A DNA stretch of 64,000 nt from assembly GCA_016806645.1 (NCBI GenBank), contig JACSYO010002128.1, positions 3,907,434 through 3,971,433 on the forward strand, in the 5' to 3' direction. This document shows, piece by piece, positions 48,671 through 63,700 of this stretch (its first letter is position 1; each line of letters starts with the position of its first letter). The position numbers and the translations under genes are program-made. Below the pieces are notes generated by a model. That model saw only the letters and a program-made list of their open reading frames with translations. It was not told where the DNA came from and ran no database searches. This stretch comes from Ophiodon elongatus (taxonomy: Eukaryota > Chordata > Actinopteri > Perciformes > Hexagrammidae).

Positions 48671-51562
48671 AAGAAACAGAGCGGGAGAGAGTCAGTTAGC
48701 TGAATTTGGCTGAGAACCAGCTTGTGGTTGGGTTTTAATTTCCACTGACTCATAATGGCAATGAGGAGGAAACGGGGACCCGGTCTATAAAGGTTTTTGT
48801 GGCATCAGGGCCTTTTTTGAGCAAACACTCATGAACAATGTTATTAAAAGGGCTGCGGATCCAGACTGGATGTTGACAAAGGTTCAGGGCTCATCCTTAT
48901 CTTACACAAGTCTTTGTGTCATTGAAAGATCAGAGGCTTCTCGTGGCCAAAGAATGGGCAGACTCCATTTCAAATATATATAGCTTAGTACACATGCACT
49001 CACGCACTTGTGCAGCAGGAGGAGGGCTGTTTGGCATGTCTGTGAGGGCAATGTAACAGAACTCTTTAGGAACAGACTTCTCCTGCGTCATGTTAGGGTG
49101 GGCCACCTTGGCACTGCAACTATTTTGCAACTCTTCAATGGAGGATTATGAAATTATTTTGAAAATTCATAAGCAACAGTGTTGAAATGTATTTATTAAA
49201 ACAATAAATAGATGCTTACACTGTTTCTGCAGAACTAGCTTTTGTGATTCATGATACACTGAACATATATGTACTTCAGAACTGGCCATTGTAAGACAGA
49301 TAAGCCACTGTTTACCTGAAAGAAACACAATAACACTCCTCTCTTTTGCATTAGCTCTCTTGCTGTAAAATCACTGGCAGTAATTCCAAGTAGGTTAATA
49401 TCATGTAGTGGATTAAGGTTTTAGTGTGTGCATTGCTGCTGAACTAAATAACTGATCTACTAGGGAATAAAATAAACCTATCCCAACATATTTCCCTGAC
49501 CTGCATACCAGTCAAAATACAGTGACACATTCATTTCTGTCTGCAGTACACAAAGCAAGCAAAGAAGCTTTCGACTGACTTCAGAGGCCTCGTATATTAC
49601 ATGAGTTAGTCATGGCTCATACTGAATTAAACATGGGAAAAAGAGTTTCTTTTTATCTACAGCCAAAGTACTAAATCTGACCACTGCAACCGATTCTCGC
49701 CTACTTCAAATCCTCCCTTTGATAGCGAAAGCGTAGGAGCTTCAAATATATCAGTTTGTCCTCATTTTTAATGGGTTTTAGTCACAAATAGTGGTTGATG
49801 TTTGCTGCTGAAAACAAAATTATACAAAGCTTTCTTTTTTTCTGTCTCGTTCCCTGCAGAGCAAATGTGTCACAGTTTCTCCTTGGTTACTCTTTCATAT
49901 ATGAATTAATTCTGTGTTTCCTGCACAGGTAGATTTAATCAACCAACAGCAGGGTGACCGTTTCCCTCCAAATCATCTCTGTTGTTAGGTGCAATAATAA
50001 TTACAGTGGACATGAAGAGAGAGGCTTGTGTGATCTCCTACTGTTCTTTGGAGTTGGATGATAGTTCGATACTGCTCTGTTCAGCTCAGAGATGTCACAG
50101 ACGTGTGTTTGGGGGTGCAGGACTCATCTTTGCTGGTGTGGAGTTGTGATATTTTTGGACAAGCAGGGATGAAAGCCTGGGGTCCTGTGGCTAATGAGAT
50201 ACAGAGGCAGTGGGAATGATGGTTTTAATTACTGCCCAGGACTGGTCCAAAGGGGGTGGTTGCTGAAGAGCATGCTGAGTGTCCTAGGTTGGGAGTTCAG
50301 ACCGATGCCAGTCCTGCTGTGCCTGGCTGCCTTTGATGCTCACTCCCCTCTGCTTTATTCCCACATTGTGCTTATTAGATTCTTTGCTGCTGATGCTTCA
50401 CTGCACCTTTGTTCAAACCAATGCTTCGGACAAAGAGAGGCATAACCACTGAGATTTCAACTTCAAACCTCAAGAAAGTTTCAGTGATGCAGAAGGCAAC
50501 TTAATCTTTTGTGGAAATTAAATCTGCAGGGCTCCCATTGTGCGGCAACTCTCTGGCACAGAGGAGATGGATTGTGAGTTTGCTTGGCAGAGAAGGTGTG
50601 ATATTTGTTGGTGAAGAATCTAAACTGCATGAGTCGAAGGGTTAGAATCCAACCATGTATGTAAACTAAAATGAGTGCTAAAAATAGGAATTGCTTCTGA
50701 AATGACGAAAACTGCACTGGGGCAGATTCCTCCCCGCTGTCCACTCACGTTTCAGGGGAAAACTCCACAGCAGATTCACAGGCAGCCTGGAAATCCTCCG
50801 TCTCCTCCGCTGCTCCCAGCAGGAGGGTGTTGCTACGTGTCTGCTCTCTGTTCTCCTGCAGCCCAGCTGTGGACCAACCCTTGTTGACTTTTCAGAGATC
50901 ACATGGCATCCTCACTGAGGCTGGCTCCTGAGGGGGCTTTGCCTCTGCAGGACTCTGCTGTGGTCAGCACAGGCCTCCTCCTCCTCCTTTTCCCGCTGTC
51001 TTTACCCCCTGCTTCTTCAAGAAAAAGGTTGGGCTGGGTAGTGTTTGAACACACCACGCATATTCACAAACACAACATTTTAAAAATGCTTTCATGCAAC
51101 AGTCAAATGTTGCTGTTACTTTCAGCAAACAGATAAATGACGAACAATATTTATCAGTCCTTTACTTTTGTAATGTTTTCTTTCTTTACTTTATTTGGTG
51201 GACAAATCCTTGCCTATTGAATCAAACCTTTTTCAACACATATTTCTTGTATCTGTATACACAAATAAAGTCAAGGCCACCAGCCAGAGGTTTTTGTTAT
51301 CAAAGAAACAGGAAACTATATTTGCCAAATAAATAGAATCTGAATGGGATATGTCCTTGGCGCTCTGGCTTGCAGGAAGTGTAGATAAGGGCTTTAATCA
51401 TCTATGAAAAAAGGCGCTCTGTGTTATGAAAGCTATGATAATGATAATGTGTGAACACAGTTAATGTTTTAGTTTTATACATAGCAAAGTTTGTGTGGTT
51501 TCTTGAAGGATTATTTTGCTTGTCTGATTTGCTAGTGTTAGGGACAGATGTGAATGACAAAG

Positions 51563-51588
51563 TATATATATATATATATATATATATA
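51563..51588. repeat. (TA)n microsatellite
   Basis: 13 uninterrupted TA units. Confidence 0.95.
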
Positions 51589-51992
51589 ACTTCATAGTTA
51601 AAACACATTTAGTGCAATGCCACACATAATTCATTTGTCTATTTTGTATTTAATGTAGAGTACAATTTATGGCTTATTCATTATTTAGGGCAACAAATGT
51701 TTTCATCTATAAATGTAAGAGAAACTTTGTGAAATGATTTGGGGAAGGAAACCATCTCTTAAGTAATTGTTCATTCAGAATCTGCTTGGAAATGATCTTC
51801 TCCTTCTGATAGAGGATCGCTGTTGAAAGTGAACCTCAGTGATTTTGACAATACCAACTGTTCAAGATTTCTAACTGTGTTTTCGGTCGCCATTATAAAT
51901 AGAACACCAGTTTGTTTTAGATTTAACATACTGGATGCTTAGTTTGACTGCTTATTCTGTATGGGCTTAGAAACCCATGGTGCAAGTGTGTG

Positions 51993-51994
<2 letters not shown>

Positions 51995-52086
<92 letters not shown>
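51995..52086. repeat. (TG)n microsatellite, longest in window
   Basis: About 46 uninterrupted TG units, responsible for long poly-Val/Cys and Thr/His frames on both strands. Confidence 0.97.
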
Positions 52087-52087
<1 letters not shown>

Positions 52088-53989
52088 TGCAGTGCTTGCG
52101 TCTTTTTAAGGGGGAGCACACTGATGCAGAGCAGATTAGGTTCCACGGCAGGCAAGCGAATAATCTAATTTCCCTAACCCGCTTACTGATATCATGGCAC
52201 GGTAGATCCTTATTATTCAGAATCCCCTCTTGTTCTGGTTTTGCAATCAGGAGCTCAAGCTTAATGGGACCACTGTGATTTATGTAGAACGAAAGCTTGA
52301 TCCTGTTGTTTTTTAACGTTTGACACAGGAAGTGAGGTCGAATGCTATGAATATCACAGGCCTACAAATATTATGTATGAACACAGAAGCGTGTTCCTGA
52401 CAGGGATGGTGACAGCCACATCCTTGGTTGGGATGATAATAATGTAAGAATGAAGGGTGTGTATTTTGTGAACGTGCAGCCAGTTTGATATGCTAACTGT
52501 GTTGCATGTTTCCTTTTATCAGCTTTGGGCCGTAGTATCTCACAGAAGCATGATTAGCGTAAGCGTGGAATCCACACCGCTGGAGGCTGCGGGGCAAGCT
52601 TGAAGCCTGAAGCGCATTCATCAACGTCCCTGGCAGGGTGCACCTTTCTCAGCCTCACACTGCTCAGCTTGCAGCCCTCTCCCTGGCCACATTTTCGTCT
52701 TTTTATTTCATTCTGACTGTTTTTCAATGGCCTTTGTTGTTTTTTAAGAGATAGCATGGTTTTTGAAGAACAACATTTTTTTTTACTTTTTTTTTAATCA
52801 TGGATTTTACAGTACTGGGCCATTTGTGTAAGCTTTATATTGGTCCGCATTTGACAACATAATATTACTATGTGTGTGTAATGTTGAATTGCATCTGCTC
52901 AGATGCTTATAGGTCTACACCTTGGTGGATTTCGGTGTCTTATGTGGCTCTCCGTGTGACTTACTTTACCTTTTTACCCAACAATCAGGCTTGATGACAC
53001 TTATGTCCCTGCCTTTTTCTTCATTTCCTCTCAGTTTTCTTATTGCAGATCCTCCCAGACTGGTCCATCAGGTCTGAATCGGTAATCACTCTCAGATCTC
53101 AGACATGAAAGACTTGAGTACACCTTCCTAAAAATGCCCTCAGAGGTGTTCAAGTTCAGCTTCAAATGGTGGAATGTGGAGAAGAGAGGAAAAGTTTGAG
53201 AAGAAATGATAGCTTTAATCAGGAACCTCTTAAAAGGATTGCATATGAGGACTTTCTGCTTTGTAAAACCATTCTTAACTCTTACATCTCTGAATCGACC
53301 ATTTTTCATCATGGTCATAAGTTAAACTTGATGGGAAAGGGAATGACAACTGCATACACAAGGCCTTCTTATTGTAGAAAGCCATGTCTTAATAAGTCAT
53401 CACCATAGAACGCTTCAGTACTTCATTCAATACTACAGTCAATCAAACTTGGTCTGTCAGTCAATACTTTTAAGAAAGATCATGGTCATACTTTCTTTTC
53501 ATTCATACCCTTAACCGGAATCCATGTAGGCCTTACTTACATGCCCCTTTAAGGCTAATCCCTTCAGTAAAAGGTTAAATCAACCTTCACTTATAAAACA
53601 TCAACAGTTGTTTGTATTAGAGTCCTGAGTTTCACAAGCGACGTGTTGGTAACCCAGACAGCCCGAGTCTGTATGCTTTATGTATTGTACGACGGGCTTT
53701 GCTGACATCTCGTGGTCACCATTGAGATCTCACTGTTAAAAAAAATGCACACACAACAGCCCGAGGATAAACGGACTACTGCGCTTAAAAAAGTAGTCCG
53801 TATGCGTTTCTGATTAATTACTTCAGCAACATTTCAATAACGGCTTTATTAGATGAATGCTGAATAACTGACCGGGTAATAGATAATAATGAGATATTGA
53901 AACTTAAGAGGTGTTTGATAAAAGTAAAAAAAGTATCTTTACAGGCGTATTAATCTTCAAAGTGAAGAGGCCTATTTGCTAATTGCTGT

Positions 53990-54055
53990 CCATCTTGGCA
54001 CCTGCGATAAACTTTCTTTGTCTGCCTGTGAGCGAGGAGTAGCTTTCCTTCAAAG
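53990..54055 (+). other. piwil1: Probable non-coding first exon of piwil1
   Basis: A near-consensus donor (CTTCAAAG/GTGAGTTG) at 54055/54056 lies 584 bases before the acceptor of the first coding exon, where a 5' UTR exon is expected. The left boundary is unknown, and the coordinates given are only a minimum. An alternative donor-like site, CAAGACAG/GTGCAA, occurs near 54382. Confidence 0.4.
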
Positions 54056-54639
54056 GTGAGTTGAATATATAATTAAAACTTTTACAATTTATGAGTGAAT
54101 CTGGATTTTTGCTCAATTTTGAATTAATGCTAATATAAATTAACCACTTTCAGCCAGCAAGGTCATCGCCATGTGTTAACTGAGTTACGTTAATGTTGGC
54201 TAACTTTTATCTCAAATAATGTCTACTAACTTGATTAATGTCGAGTTTAACAAACTTGCCTAACTCAAATGTAATGTATTAACGTTAACTAGTCTGACGG
54301 TTGTTGGCAGTTAATCGCGGCTAGCCTTGAGCAGCAGGCCGCAGTGTCTTTTCTGAGGAGGCGCCATCTTGTCTTCAAGACAGGTGCAACTCCAGACATG
54401 TTTTATCATAATGTGTTTCAAATTATTTAGATTTTTTTTAAATAAATAAGGTGCAGTACCTTAAACTAAATAACTAACTTAGATGCTAAGTTGGATTTGT
54501 TTTTAGGCTTTTAAAACCTAGCTAAATGTGTGTTACCAGGTAGGATTGTCTTAAGTTTTTCTTTCATAGATATTTCTTGAGCGGTTAATTATTTGCTACC
54601 AGTTTTGTATTAAATTGTAAGAGTTTTTTTTTTTAACAG

Positions 54640-54733
54640 CTGCATCTCTTGAGACTGTACCAAAATGTCGGGACGGGCACGAGCCAGATCAAGAGGCCGA
54701 GCACGTGGCCAGGAGACTGCGGCCCCTGGAGCG
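54640..54733 (+). CDS. piwil1: piwil1 exon with start codon (coding 54665-54733)
   Basis: Acceptor after a long T-run ending AACAG at 54639. 25 bases of 5' UTR, then ATG at 54665 and 23 codons. Donor GCG/GTAAGA, phase 0. Encodes the arginine-alternating tail. Confidence 0.93.
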
Positions 54734-57700
54734 GTAAGAGCAGCTGTAATCTTTACCACACATGACTGTACATTAATTATAATGTTTAGCTCCTGGTTCA
54801 AGTCCACCTTTTATTGAATGTCACTGTGGTACAATGAGAAAATGCATATCAAGGTTTCAAGGATAATTTGTCATTATGCAAAACAATATGGCCGACATCT
54901 TCACATTAAAAAGCCAAATTCAGGGAAACGTTTTCCACCAACATTGACTATGTTTGAGCACAAAGGACGTAGGTTCGTGTCGGTCTGGCTGGGTGCTGAT
55001 CATCCACGAATCTGTCCAATCCCCACTCTTCCTTCTCCAATGTTGATGAGTGTATTCTTTTTGTGCCTTCTATATTAAAAAATAAGACAAAATTTAGCAA
55101 AATTCGTGTGCGCTACCCGCGAAATATACATGGATTAATTATTGTGGCGTCTATGTAGTCTAAAAGTGTTGGCTTTACTTGTGCAAGTTTTTAGATGTGT
55201 TTGAGATTTCTGTTACCATCCAAAGGAATTGGAGGGGGTCTGTATAGCCCACCTCAAACCTGGGCCACACTTCTACATAGATTTTGCCTTTGATAACGGC
55301 CAAAATGTTTAATGTAATTTATTTTGGGACAGTTAAAGGTTGAAACTGTGTGCTTATTTTAAAACAATCTACAATTAAAAGCCATTCATTTCAGAATAAA
55401 GCCTTGTGTTGAGTAAGGGGTTCTGTCCACAGACAGACTCTAGAGGGCTTTTATTTTGAAACAGAATGAGAAGTGTTGAGGTGAAAATAAATGCTAACTT
55501 TTTTCCATGTTTCACATATGCAGATTTTGAAATTGTCGTAATGTTGGTATGATATCAATATGCTTTCAAAAGATGTATTTTTCTCTGTATTATTGCTGTG
55601 ACCCACAAACAGCATGCTGAAAAATCTACATTTGATGAAGCCGTGGCATTTTATAACCAACAAATGGCCTAAGTTGTTCACAGCTATATTGTTGCAGATA
55701 ACTTCATACTGTCTCTCGACCGCACACTTATGAATGTTACACCACACACAGCAGGAACCGATGGTCATGACCAATCAGTGGGCTGAACAAAGATGATATG
55801 CGGGTGATGGTGGCCAACTGGCAGTTGTAAACGTCATCTCCCTTCAAACTGCTTTTTTAGTTTAAAGAGGACTGAACTCAAAACCCTCAGTTGCCATCTT
55901 TCTGAGCTCAGCTGCCTGTTACACAACAGAGACCGACCTCTGTTGGCGCGTGCTGTGCACTACGATACATCGCATAATAGAAAGCGCAGCGTCTAATTAG
56001 GACTGCATTGAAAATCGTGTCAAGATTTCTAAATACCATGCTCTACTGTATTTTTGTTTGGTGAGACACTTTTATTGGAATGAATGGGCTCATCTTTGGG
56101 AATAAATGTTAACTTAATTATGCTTTGGGAGGCCTGAACGAGGAAGGGGCCACTTTATTTATTTTGTTGTCCAAAATGTCAATGGACAATTGAAATTTGA
56201 CATATTCAGCTTAGTTTCAAGTAAGGCTTGGTGATGTGTAGAAAATATTTTCACAATGAGTTTTTTTTATTAAAAAAATTATCCTTAATGTGGGTAAAGG
56301 CAAATAACAGAACAGTTAAGATAATTAGATATTTTTACTGTAATGCAGCCTTTAAAACGGCACAAGAAAACTTATGCCATATTAAAATATTCAAAATCTA
56401 AGACTACATATGGTGCTATGTATCAATATATTGCCCAGCCCTTGTTGGAATAGTGTCCATGATAATACGCATGATAAAATGTATTTTCCTCTTCTCTTTT
56501 GAAGTGCCATGCTAGAGGAGATTCTGCACCACCAGCTCCTCCACCCACAGAGGGAGAGCTGGTTGGTAGAGGGAGACAGAAGGGTGCTCCAGGACCTTTT
56601 TCTGCAGAAGGTACAGTTAGTCATGATATATTTGTCTCTTATGTCAAATGATATTCTTGCTTTTGAAAGTCTGCATGGAAATGCAATTACAAATGTTGAT
56701 TGACAGAAAAGTACATGATCTACACCAGGGGTAGGCAACCTTAGACACACGTGCCATCAATGGCACACTAGCAGTGGGAAATGTTGAAGTGCCCTCATCT
56801 GCATGCCAAATTACCACTTGCGCCATGTGATATGCCACGCCTTACTCTGCCTCTAATTGGCTTGGTGGAAGGTTTGTTAGGGTAATGATTTCTAGTCTGA
56901 TGTGGGTGTTTTCGTAAGGATGTATGTATGTACACACACACGTATTATGTCCTGATTAAGGGAGAAATATGTTTTAATGCATGTTGCCTACATGAATAGA
57001 GTAAAATTACAGCTCCTTTGAAAATTAATATGTTGTGTTATAGTTAAACTTAATGTTGATACGGTACACTGATAACAAGAAGGGGGAAAAAATGCACTTC
57101 ATATAAAAGGTTGCTGACCCCTTTATCCACCTGGCATGCACTGCAGGGAAATTGGTTATTTTGGAAAAGGAAATATTAAAAAAAAAATTAAGCTTGTTTT
57201 GCATCCAAATGTACACAAACTGGTTGTGACGGATTCAATCTGTTTTTATTAGCTGTTCTCCAGATTTCAGCTGGATTTCAGCAGGTGAAGCTTGGAGAGA
57301 GAGGTGGACGCCGTCGGGATTTTAACGATGCAGGGGTTAACACCAGGGAGGCTATGGTGCATGTTAAGGATTCAAAGATGGGTGAGTTATTTGAAATTAA
57401 TGTACACTAACACATTCAGCAAATAAACATTTTATAATTGTTGGAGAGTATTATATATTACTCTGTAAAATTGTGTGTTTGCTTCCTCAGGAACATCTGG
57501 TGCTCCCATTCCATTAACGGCAAACTTCTTTCGCATCCTGTCCCGCCCTCAGTGGGTGCTGTTTCAGTACCATGTGGACTACAAACCACCAATGGAAGCT
57601 CGTCGTCTGAGATGTGCCCTCCTCTTCCAGCACGAGGAAACACTTGGGTCAGCACGGAGCTTTGATGGAGCTGTGCTTTTTTTACCTCTCAGATTGGCCG

Positions 57701-60700
57701 ACAAGGTAATCTGATCCTCAAAACGTGTAACGTATGGCTAATCGCACTGTTTGAAATGGTTGTAACCGTTGGAGGTCCCAAGAATTTCACCTGCCTGCAC
57801 CCTTTTAGACAAGAGTTAACTCTGACCAATATATTGAGATGGCCATTTTTAGAGCCCTGTGCTGTCTGTTGTAAAGCTAATTTCACTGCTGTACAATTAT
57901 TTATAGATTCAATGGCTGGGTGATAGATTGACTTTTTAATATAAAAATATATTGATACATCTTCAAACAAGAGATAGGATGAGACGATACCATTGATATA
58001 GTTTGTTGCGTAACATAATGTAAAGACATGCCAGTTTTAGTTGCATCTCTCCGCACAACCCCACCCCCTCTCTCCCGGTACCGCTCACTCTTTTTGGCTG
58101 AACCATAAATGAAAAAGTATGTCGCCGAGTGATAACATTGCTAAATGAAGTTTCACCATTGGTCGAAGTGAGTGATAATGTTGCACCATCGGCCGTTGCT
58201 CTTTCATGGATATTTTTTGTTTTTTCTGTGAACCTATGAAATGTATGTTTTCCATTAAACATGGCCAAATCTTGTAGTTATAGGGTGTTGGCACAGTTTG
58301 ATGCACAAGTTAGAAGAGTATCGTCTGACTAATAGCTTTTTTTATTATTATTTGATCTAAGACTGGGTTCTTTTACTCTGCCTTTGCAAAAAATATTGTG
58401 ATTTAATTTGACAGTTCTATTGTTTAATTTGGATGGAAGGTGTGATTGGTAAATTTTCACAATTTGGGATTCTTTCTTGTACTTTAATGTCTACCCTTGT
58501 GTTTAGGAGACAGTGCTCCACAGCGAGACGAGGAATGGAGAGAAGGTTCAGATCACGGTCACCCTGACAAATGAACTGCCACCCACATCACCAGTGTGCA
58601 TTCAGTTTTACAACATTTTATTCAGAAGGTAATATCTTCCAGTTTTCAGGTCTTAAGTAATGCACCGTTGGAACTAAAATATGTAAACGCATCAGCCAAA
58701 TTAAATGAAATCATCCATAAATGTAGTGTAAATATGGTTATGGATGGTGCATTTTCAAATAGAAGTAAATCACTACATCTGATTACAAAAGCTGATATGC
58801 CAATAACATTCACCACAGCTTTTTGGATCTTTGGAAACTTCCAAATGTCAAATAAATTACTTAATTTCTTCAGGATCTTGAGAATTCTCGACATGCAGCA
58901 GATTGGACGCAACTACTACAACCCCAATGATCCACTCAACGTCCCACAGCACAGGTCTGTTCATTTACCTCACATTGTGATAGAGCTGTACAAAAGAAAA
59001 CAGTATAGATTAAGAATTATAGTTTGTTTTACATCCTCTGAGTGTCTGAAAATATGAATATGTGAAAACTAATGGCAGGGCTATATGTCAACACATAGGC
59101 GTGTGCGTCTAACAGTCTACTGAAACATCCATTTAAAACTGGGAACATTTGTGTACATTTACACAGTTCTCTGTTCTTCAAAAAAGATATAACCTATTTG
59201 CTTGGGAGGTTTAATGAACTTAACTTCTGCTTTTGTAAATGTAGACTAAGAAATTACGTCTGTGGTCTGAAGTGGTTTGCTTTCTTAGAAGTAGAAAATA
59301 ATATCTGAAGAACCATCTCTTCAGGGTTTTCTTTTTAAAAAATGTAAAAGTTAAAATCATGGTACCAATACACTGGTTTCAATCAAGTGAGAAGCCGTGG
59401 CAGAGTTCAGTAAATGGGCAATCATCAATGACGGAAACTAACTTTTATTAGGTTTGGGATGAAAAAAGTGAATCTGTCTGTCCTAGGTTGACCATCTGGC
59501 CAGGATACACCTCTACCATTTTGAGGTATGAGACATCCATTATGCTGTGTACTGACGTGAGCCATAAGGTGCTGCGTAGTGAGACGGTCCTTGACTTTAT
59601 GGCCAACCTGAGACAGAAGTGTGGAAATCAACGCTTCCCTGAGGTCTGCGCTAAGGAGCTTGTTGGACTCATAGTCCTCACCAAGTAGGTTAATTGTTTC
59701 TTATACATGCACATTATTGGACTAATATGCACAAATGAGCATGGAGGGATGTTTATCAGATCTTATTTGTCCTTCTCTCACTGCACTTTTAGGTACAACA
59801 ACAAGACCTACAGGATTGATGATATTGCATGGGATCACACTCCCAACAACACATTCACGAAGGGAGACAAGGAGATTTCATTCAAGAACTACTATAAGAC
59901 GGTAGCTGTTATGCACTCAACAGAAGTGTTGGTGTAACTGGTACAATAATTACATTAAGCTTTACTGCATCAACAGATGCACACAGACACAAATATAATG
60001 TTGCATTGAATGCGTATTGACACATTCTCAGTTTGAAGGATTTAGAATTCAGATTGGCCAATGAGAAGGAAACGCATGTAGCCTCAGTTGAAGTCTTTAG
60101 GGATACGTTTTAGGCTAAATCTACTAAGCGGTGCACCTAAATATAACCTTATTCATGACCACCTTCTGTTCTGGTCTGCACTCAAATATTCATATTTTCT
60201 GTTCGAAGCAATATAACCTGGACATCGCTGATGGGAACCAGGTGCTGCTGGTCAGCCATGTGAAGAAGAAGATGGGTCCTTCTGGAGGTCCTCCTCCTGG
60301 CCCGGCCATGCTCATCCCAGAGCTGTGCTTTCTTACAGGTTACAATCGTATTCTCCAGTGTGACTTAATTCACCGATAGCAGTGGTATTGGATGTATATT
60401 TATTGTTCTTTTGTTTTTCTTTTTTTTTACTGTAACTGAGGAACACTTTTTACACTTTTCAGTTTTGACAAGCCTAATCTTCTGATCACAACATCAATAT
60501 CCTTTTTGTGGTTATTGATTATGGTAGTTGGCCTGTTTGGATGTCTAACCATTCAGTGAAATTTATGATAACTTAATGTGTTTGACAGGCTTGACTGACA
60601 AGATGCGCGCTGACTACATCATCATGAAGGACTTGAACATGCACACCAAATTGGAACCAAATCAAAGGGAGGGACGCCTCAACAGATTTGTCAGTAATAT

Positions 60701-63700
60701 ACAAAAGTAGGTGATTATCCTAGGAGCTTTTGTCGGTGTAGTTATTGCCCCAAGTTTCCTAGTCACATTTTACTCTTTACATTTCCCTGCCTGTTTTGAT
60801 ACTGTAATTACTTTAAATATGTATCTCACCATTTCTCGTTGAAGTGGTCCTCATCTCAGCAGCTTGTGTAATTCGTCTGTTCATATGCATGGAAGTTAGA
60901 ATGCAAGGCTTTGATTTAATTCCTAAACATTATTTCATAGGAATACTGACGCACAAGCTGAGTTGGATAAGTGGGGACTCAGTTTTGATAAGGAACTCCT
61001 AAAGCTGACTGGCAGAGTCCTTCCAGCAGAGAGGATTTTCCAGGGACCAAAATCGGTATAATATGCTTGTGGTTACATAAAATTGTTCTTTTTAATTACT
61101 TAAATTAATTGTGTTTATATGATCCTAATTGAGAGATTATCATAATTTGTCACCCAGTTTGATTACAACCCCGTGCAAGCTGACTGGTCCAAAGAGATGC
61201 GTGGGCTGCCTGTGATCAGCTCTCCTCCACTGGATAACTGGCTCTTGTTTCACACCCGTCGTAACGGCAATGAAGCCCAGTCCATCGTGCAGACCCTCAA
61301 CAGAGTCTCGGGTCCACTCAATATCCGCATACAGAGACCTGTCGTGTGAGTTCTAGCACAAGAACGATTAACAAAAGTTTCTGATCATTATTTATGATGC
61401 GCAGACTGATGCCTGAAATCCTTGAATTTTAAGCTTTTTTTTTTTTTTTTTTCAGCAAAAGTAATTTGACTTGCGTAATCTGAGTGTAAAATACATTTTA
61501 AATACATCTTTTTTTGCCAGTGTATTAGTTATTGTTAAAACTGTTTGAGATGTTGATTCAATTTAAGGATAATTTTGAAGGTTTGAGTTATACTTCAATA
61601 TATACATTCTAACCTTCATGAAGAAAGGATTTATTGCTTAGTATATGTAAAACTGGCAACTGAGTGCATAACCTTTTCACACTTTTCTGATACTTGGAAT
61701 ATTTTAATGTTAAAATGTTTTATTTAGTAATGAAAGCTTCATAATTTTAATAATTTGTGAACCTTAGTCAGTTTATCGTTGCCTACCTAAGCACATTATT
61801 ACGTTGATTTTTGGTTACATTGGTTTTGTCACTTTAATTATTGCAAGCTGTGCTTTTTTATTATTATTTAGGATTGAGTATGATGATCATCAGGAGTCTC
61901 TACTCAGAGCCCTCCAGCACAATGTTGGACCCCAAACACAGATGGTTAGTGACTAAATATATAATGCATAAACGTTGAGGTGCAAATCACCTTCATACGT
62001 TTGACTTTTGCATATTTACAAATTTCTTGTAAACCATGGATGAAAGTTAAAGTTTGCATCGTAGCCAGTTTGCATGCTTTGTGTTTTTGAGGCATAGAGA
62101 TGTGCTGTGTCAACAAGTAGTATAAGTCCTTCCATTTGTTTGTTAGGTGGTGGTGGTCCTCCCCAGCAACAGGAAGGACAAGTACGACAGCATTAAGAAG
62201 TACCTTTGTGTGGACTGCCCCACTCCCAGCCAGTGTGTGGTTGCTCGTACCCTCAGCAGACCACAGGCACTCATGACTGTGGCAACCAAGATTGCTCTTC
62301 AGATGGCTTGCAAGATGGGAGGAGAACTCTGGAGTGTGGAAATTCCTGTAAGTCATGTGCACACTAATTCATATGTACGTTGAAGAGGTTAGGCGTATTT
62401 GGCGAAACAAGCCGAGTAGGTTAAGCTGTCGGATGTTTTAGAGCAGATGGACAATGGAACTATTATCGTTTAAAGTTGCACTCATTTTTATCACGGTGTC
62501 ACATTTATACAAGACACTATACAGGATACAAGTGGATGACTCTGAATCGGGTATAATTGATTTGGAGCTGGTTGCACAAAGACTTAGGCCAAAGGTCGGC
62601 AACCTTTACTATCGAGTCGTTTCTGGCCCCAAAAGAAATCTGCCTACTAAAACACATTTGAGCCTTTTAATGAAGGTAAAACACAGTAGAAATGTGAGGC
62701 TCTTCTCTGAATCATCCGTATCCGCGGGTCATCCACCCACACGAATGAATGAAATCCTCTGATTTAGAGACCAGCAGCCACATGGGGCATTTCACTCCCC
62801 CTCCTACCAGTCCCTTTAGACTCTATTGCTTTTTAAATTATGGATTGTTTTTGAGTGCTTTCTTAACTATTAACTTGAATGATTAGAGAGACTGCTTACA
62901 GTAACTGTTTCCATGCACGGAGTAATGTCAATGCAGTAAATATGTGACATTTAAGCAGCAAAACTAAAAACTATTATAAAGTTGACAGGAAACGAGACTA
63001 AGCTGTTAGCTGAAATAATTAATTAAGTTACATTGCTGTTCCTCGTGCGTAAATGGACATAGCGTCTCAGCCATCTGTTGCAGCGCATCCTCTGCTATAT
63101 TCACATTTTAGAGAATATAAGTAAAAAATGTTTGTGCGTCTTGTTTACGTTCTAAGCTAGGCTAAATACTAGTGGAGTTTTCTAGCCAATTATAGATACA
63201 AATTGACAGTAACCCCCTGGCTTAAAAGCTAACGTATGGAAGCCTTTCGCTTCTTCTTCCGCCCAACTCTGAAATGACAAAGTGAATCACAAAGTAGATT
63301 GAAACTTTTTGCCACGGATTTGCGCCTCTACTCAAGTCATTGAGAATCAGAGCTTTCACGCTATGTTCCTCACTTAGGAACCGAGATACAACATTCATCA
63401 ATGTTTTTACAGACACAGCAAGACTCTACAAGCTTGTAAACCTGTGTTGCCGTACCCATATGTTACTCATTATGTTTTTCCAGAGGTCTGAGTTAGTAAG
63501 TGTTCTGTAACTACTTGAAATGTAATGTCTTTGTCCAAGGGCTTTGAGTCCATTTAAGGTTATGATGGGGTACGAACGCAGACGTTGCAAATCTGTACTG
63601 GTAACTTTTTCACCTTTTTTGCAGCTCAAACAGCTGATGATTGTAGGCATCGACTGCTACCATGACACCATTGCTGGGAAAAGGTCTATTGGAGCTCTAG

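Larger units (their letters stand above)
45172..53985. other. Intergenic stretch between fzd10 and piwil1 (right part)
   Basis: No exon is supported. It holds a G/A-rich tract (46330-46390), a C-run (46457-46468), a dispersed repeat (47215-47570), a TA array (51563), the longest TG array (51995) and one candidate regulatory block (48540-48670). Confidence 0.5.

Noticed and set aside
58596..59057. 153-residue frame overlapping piwil1
   Set aside because: It reads through coding exon 6 (58874-58954) and unspliced intron on both sides. Only the middle resembles a PIWI protein.
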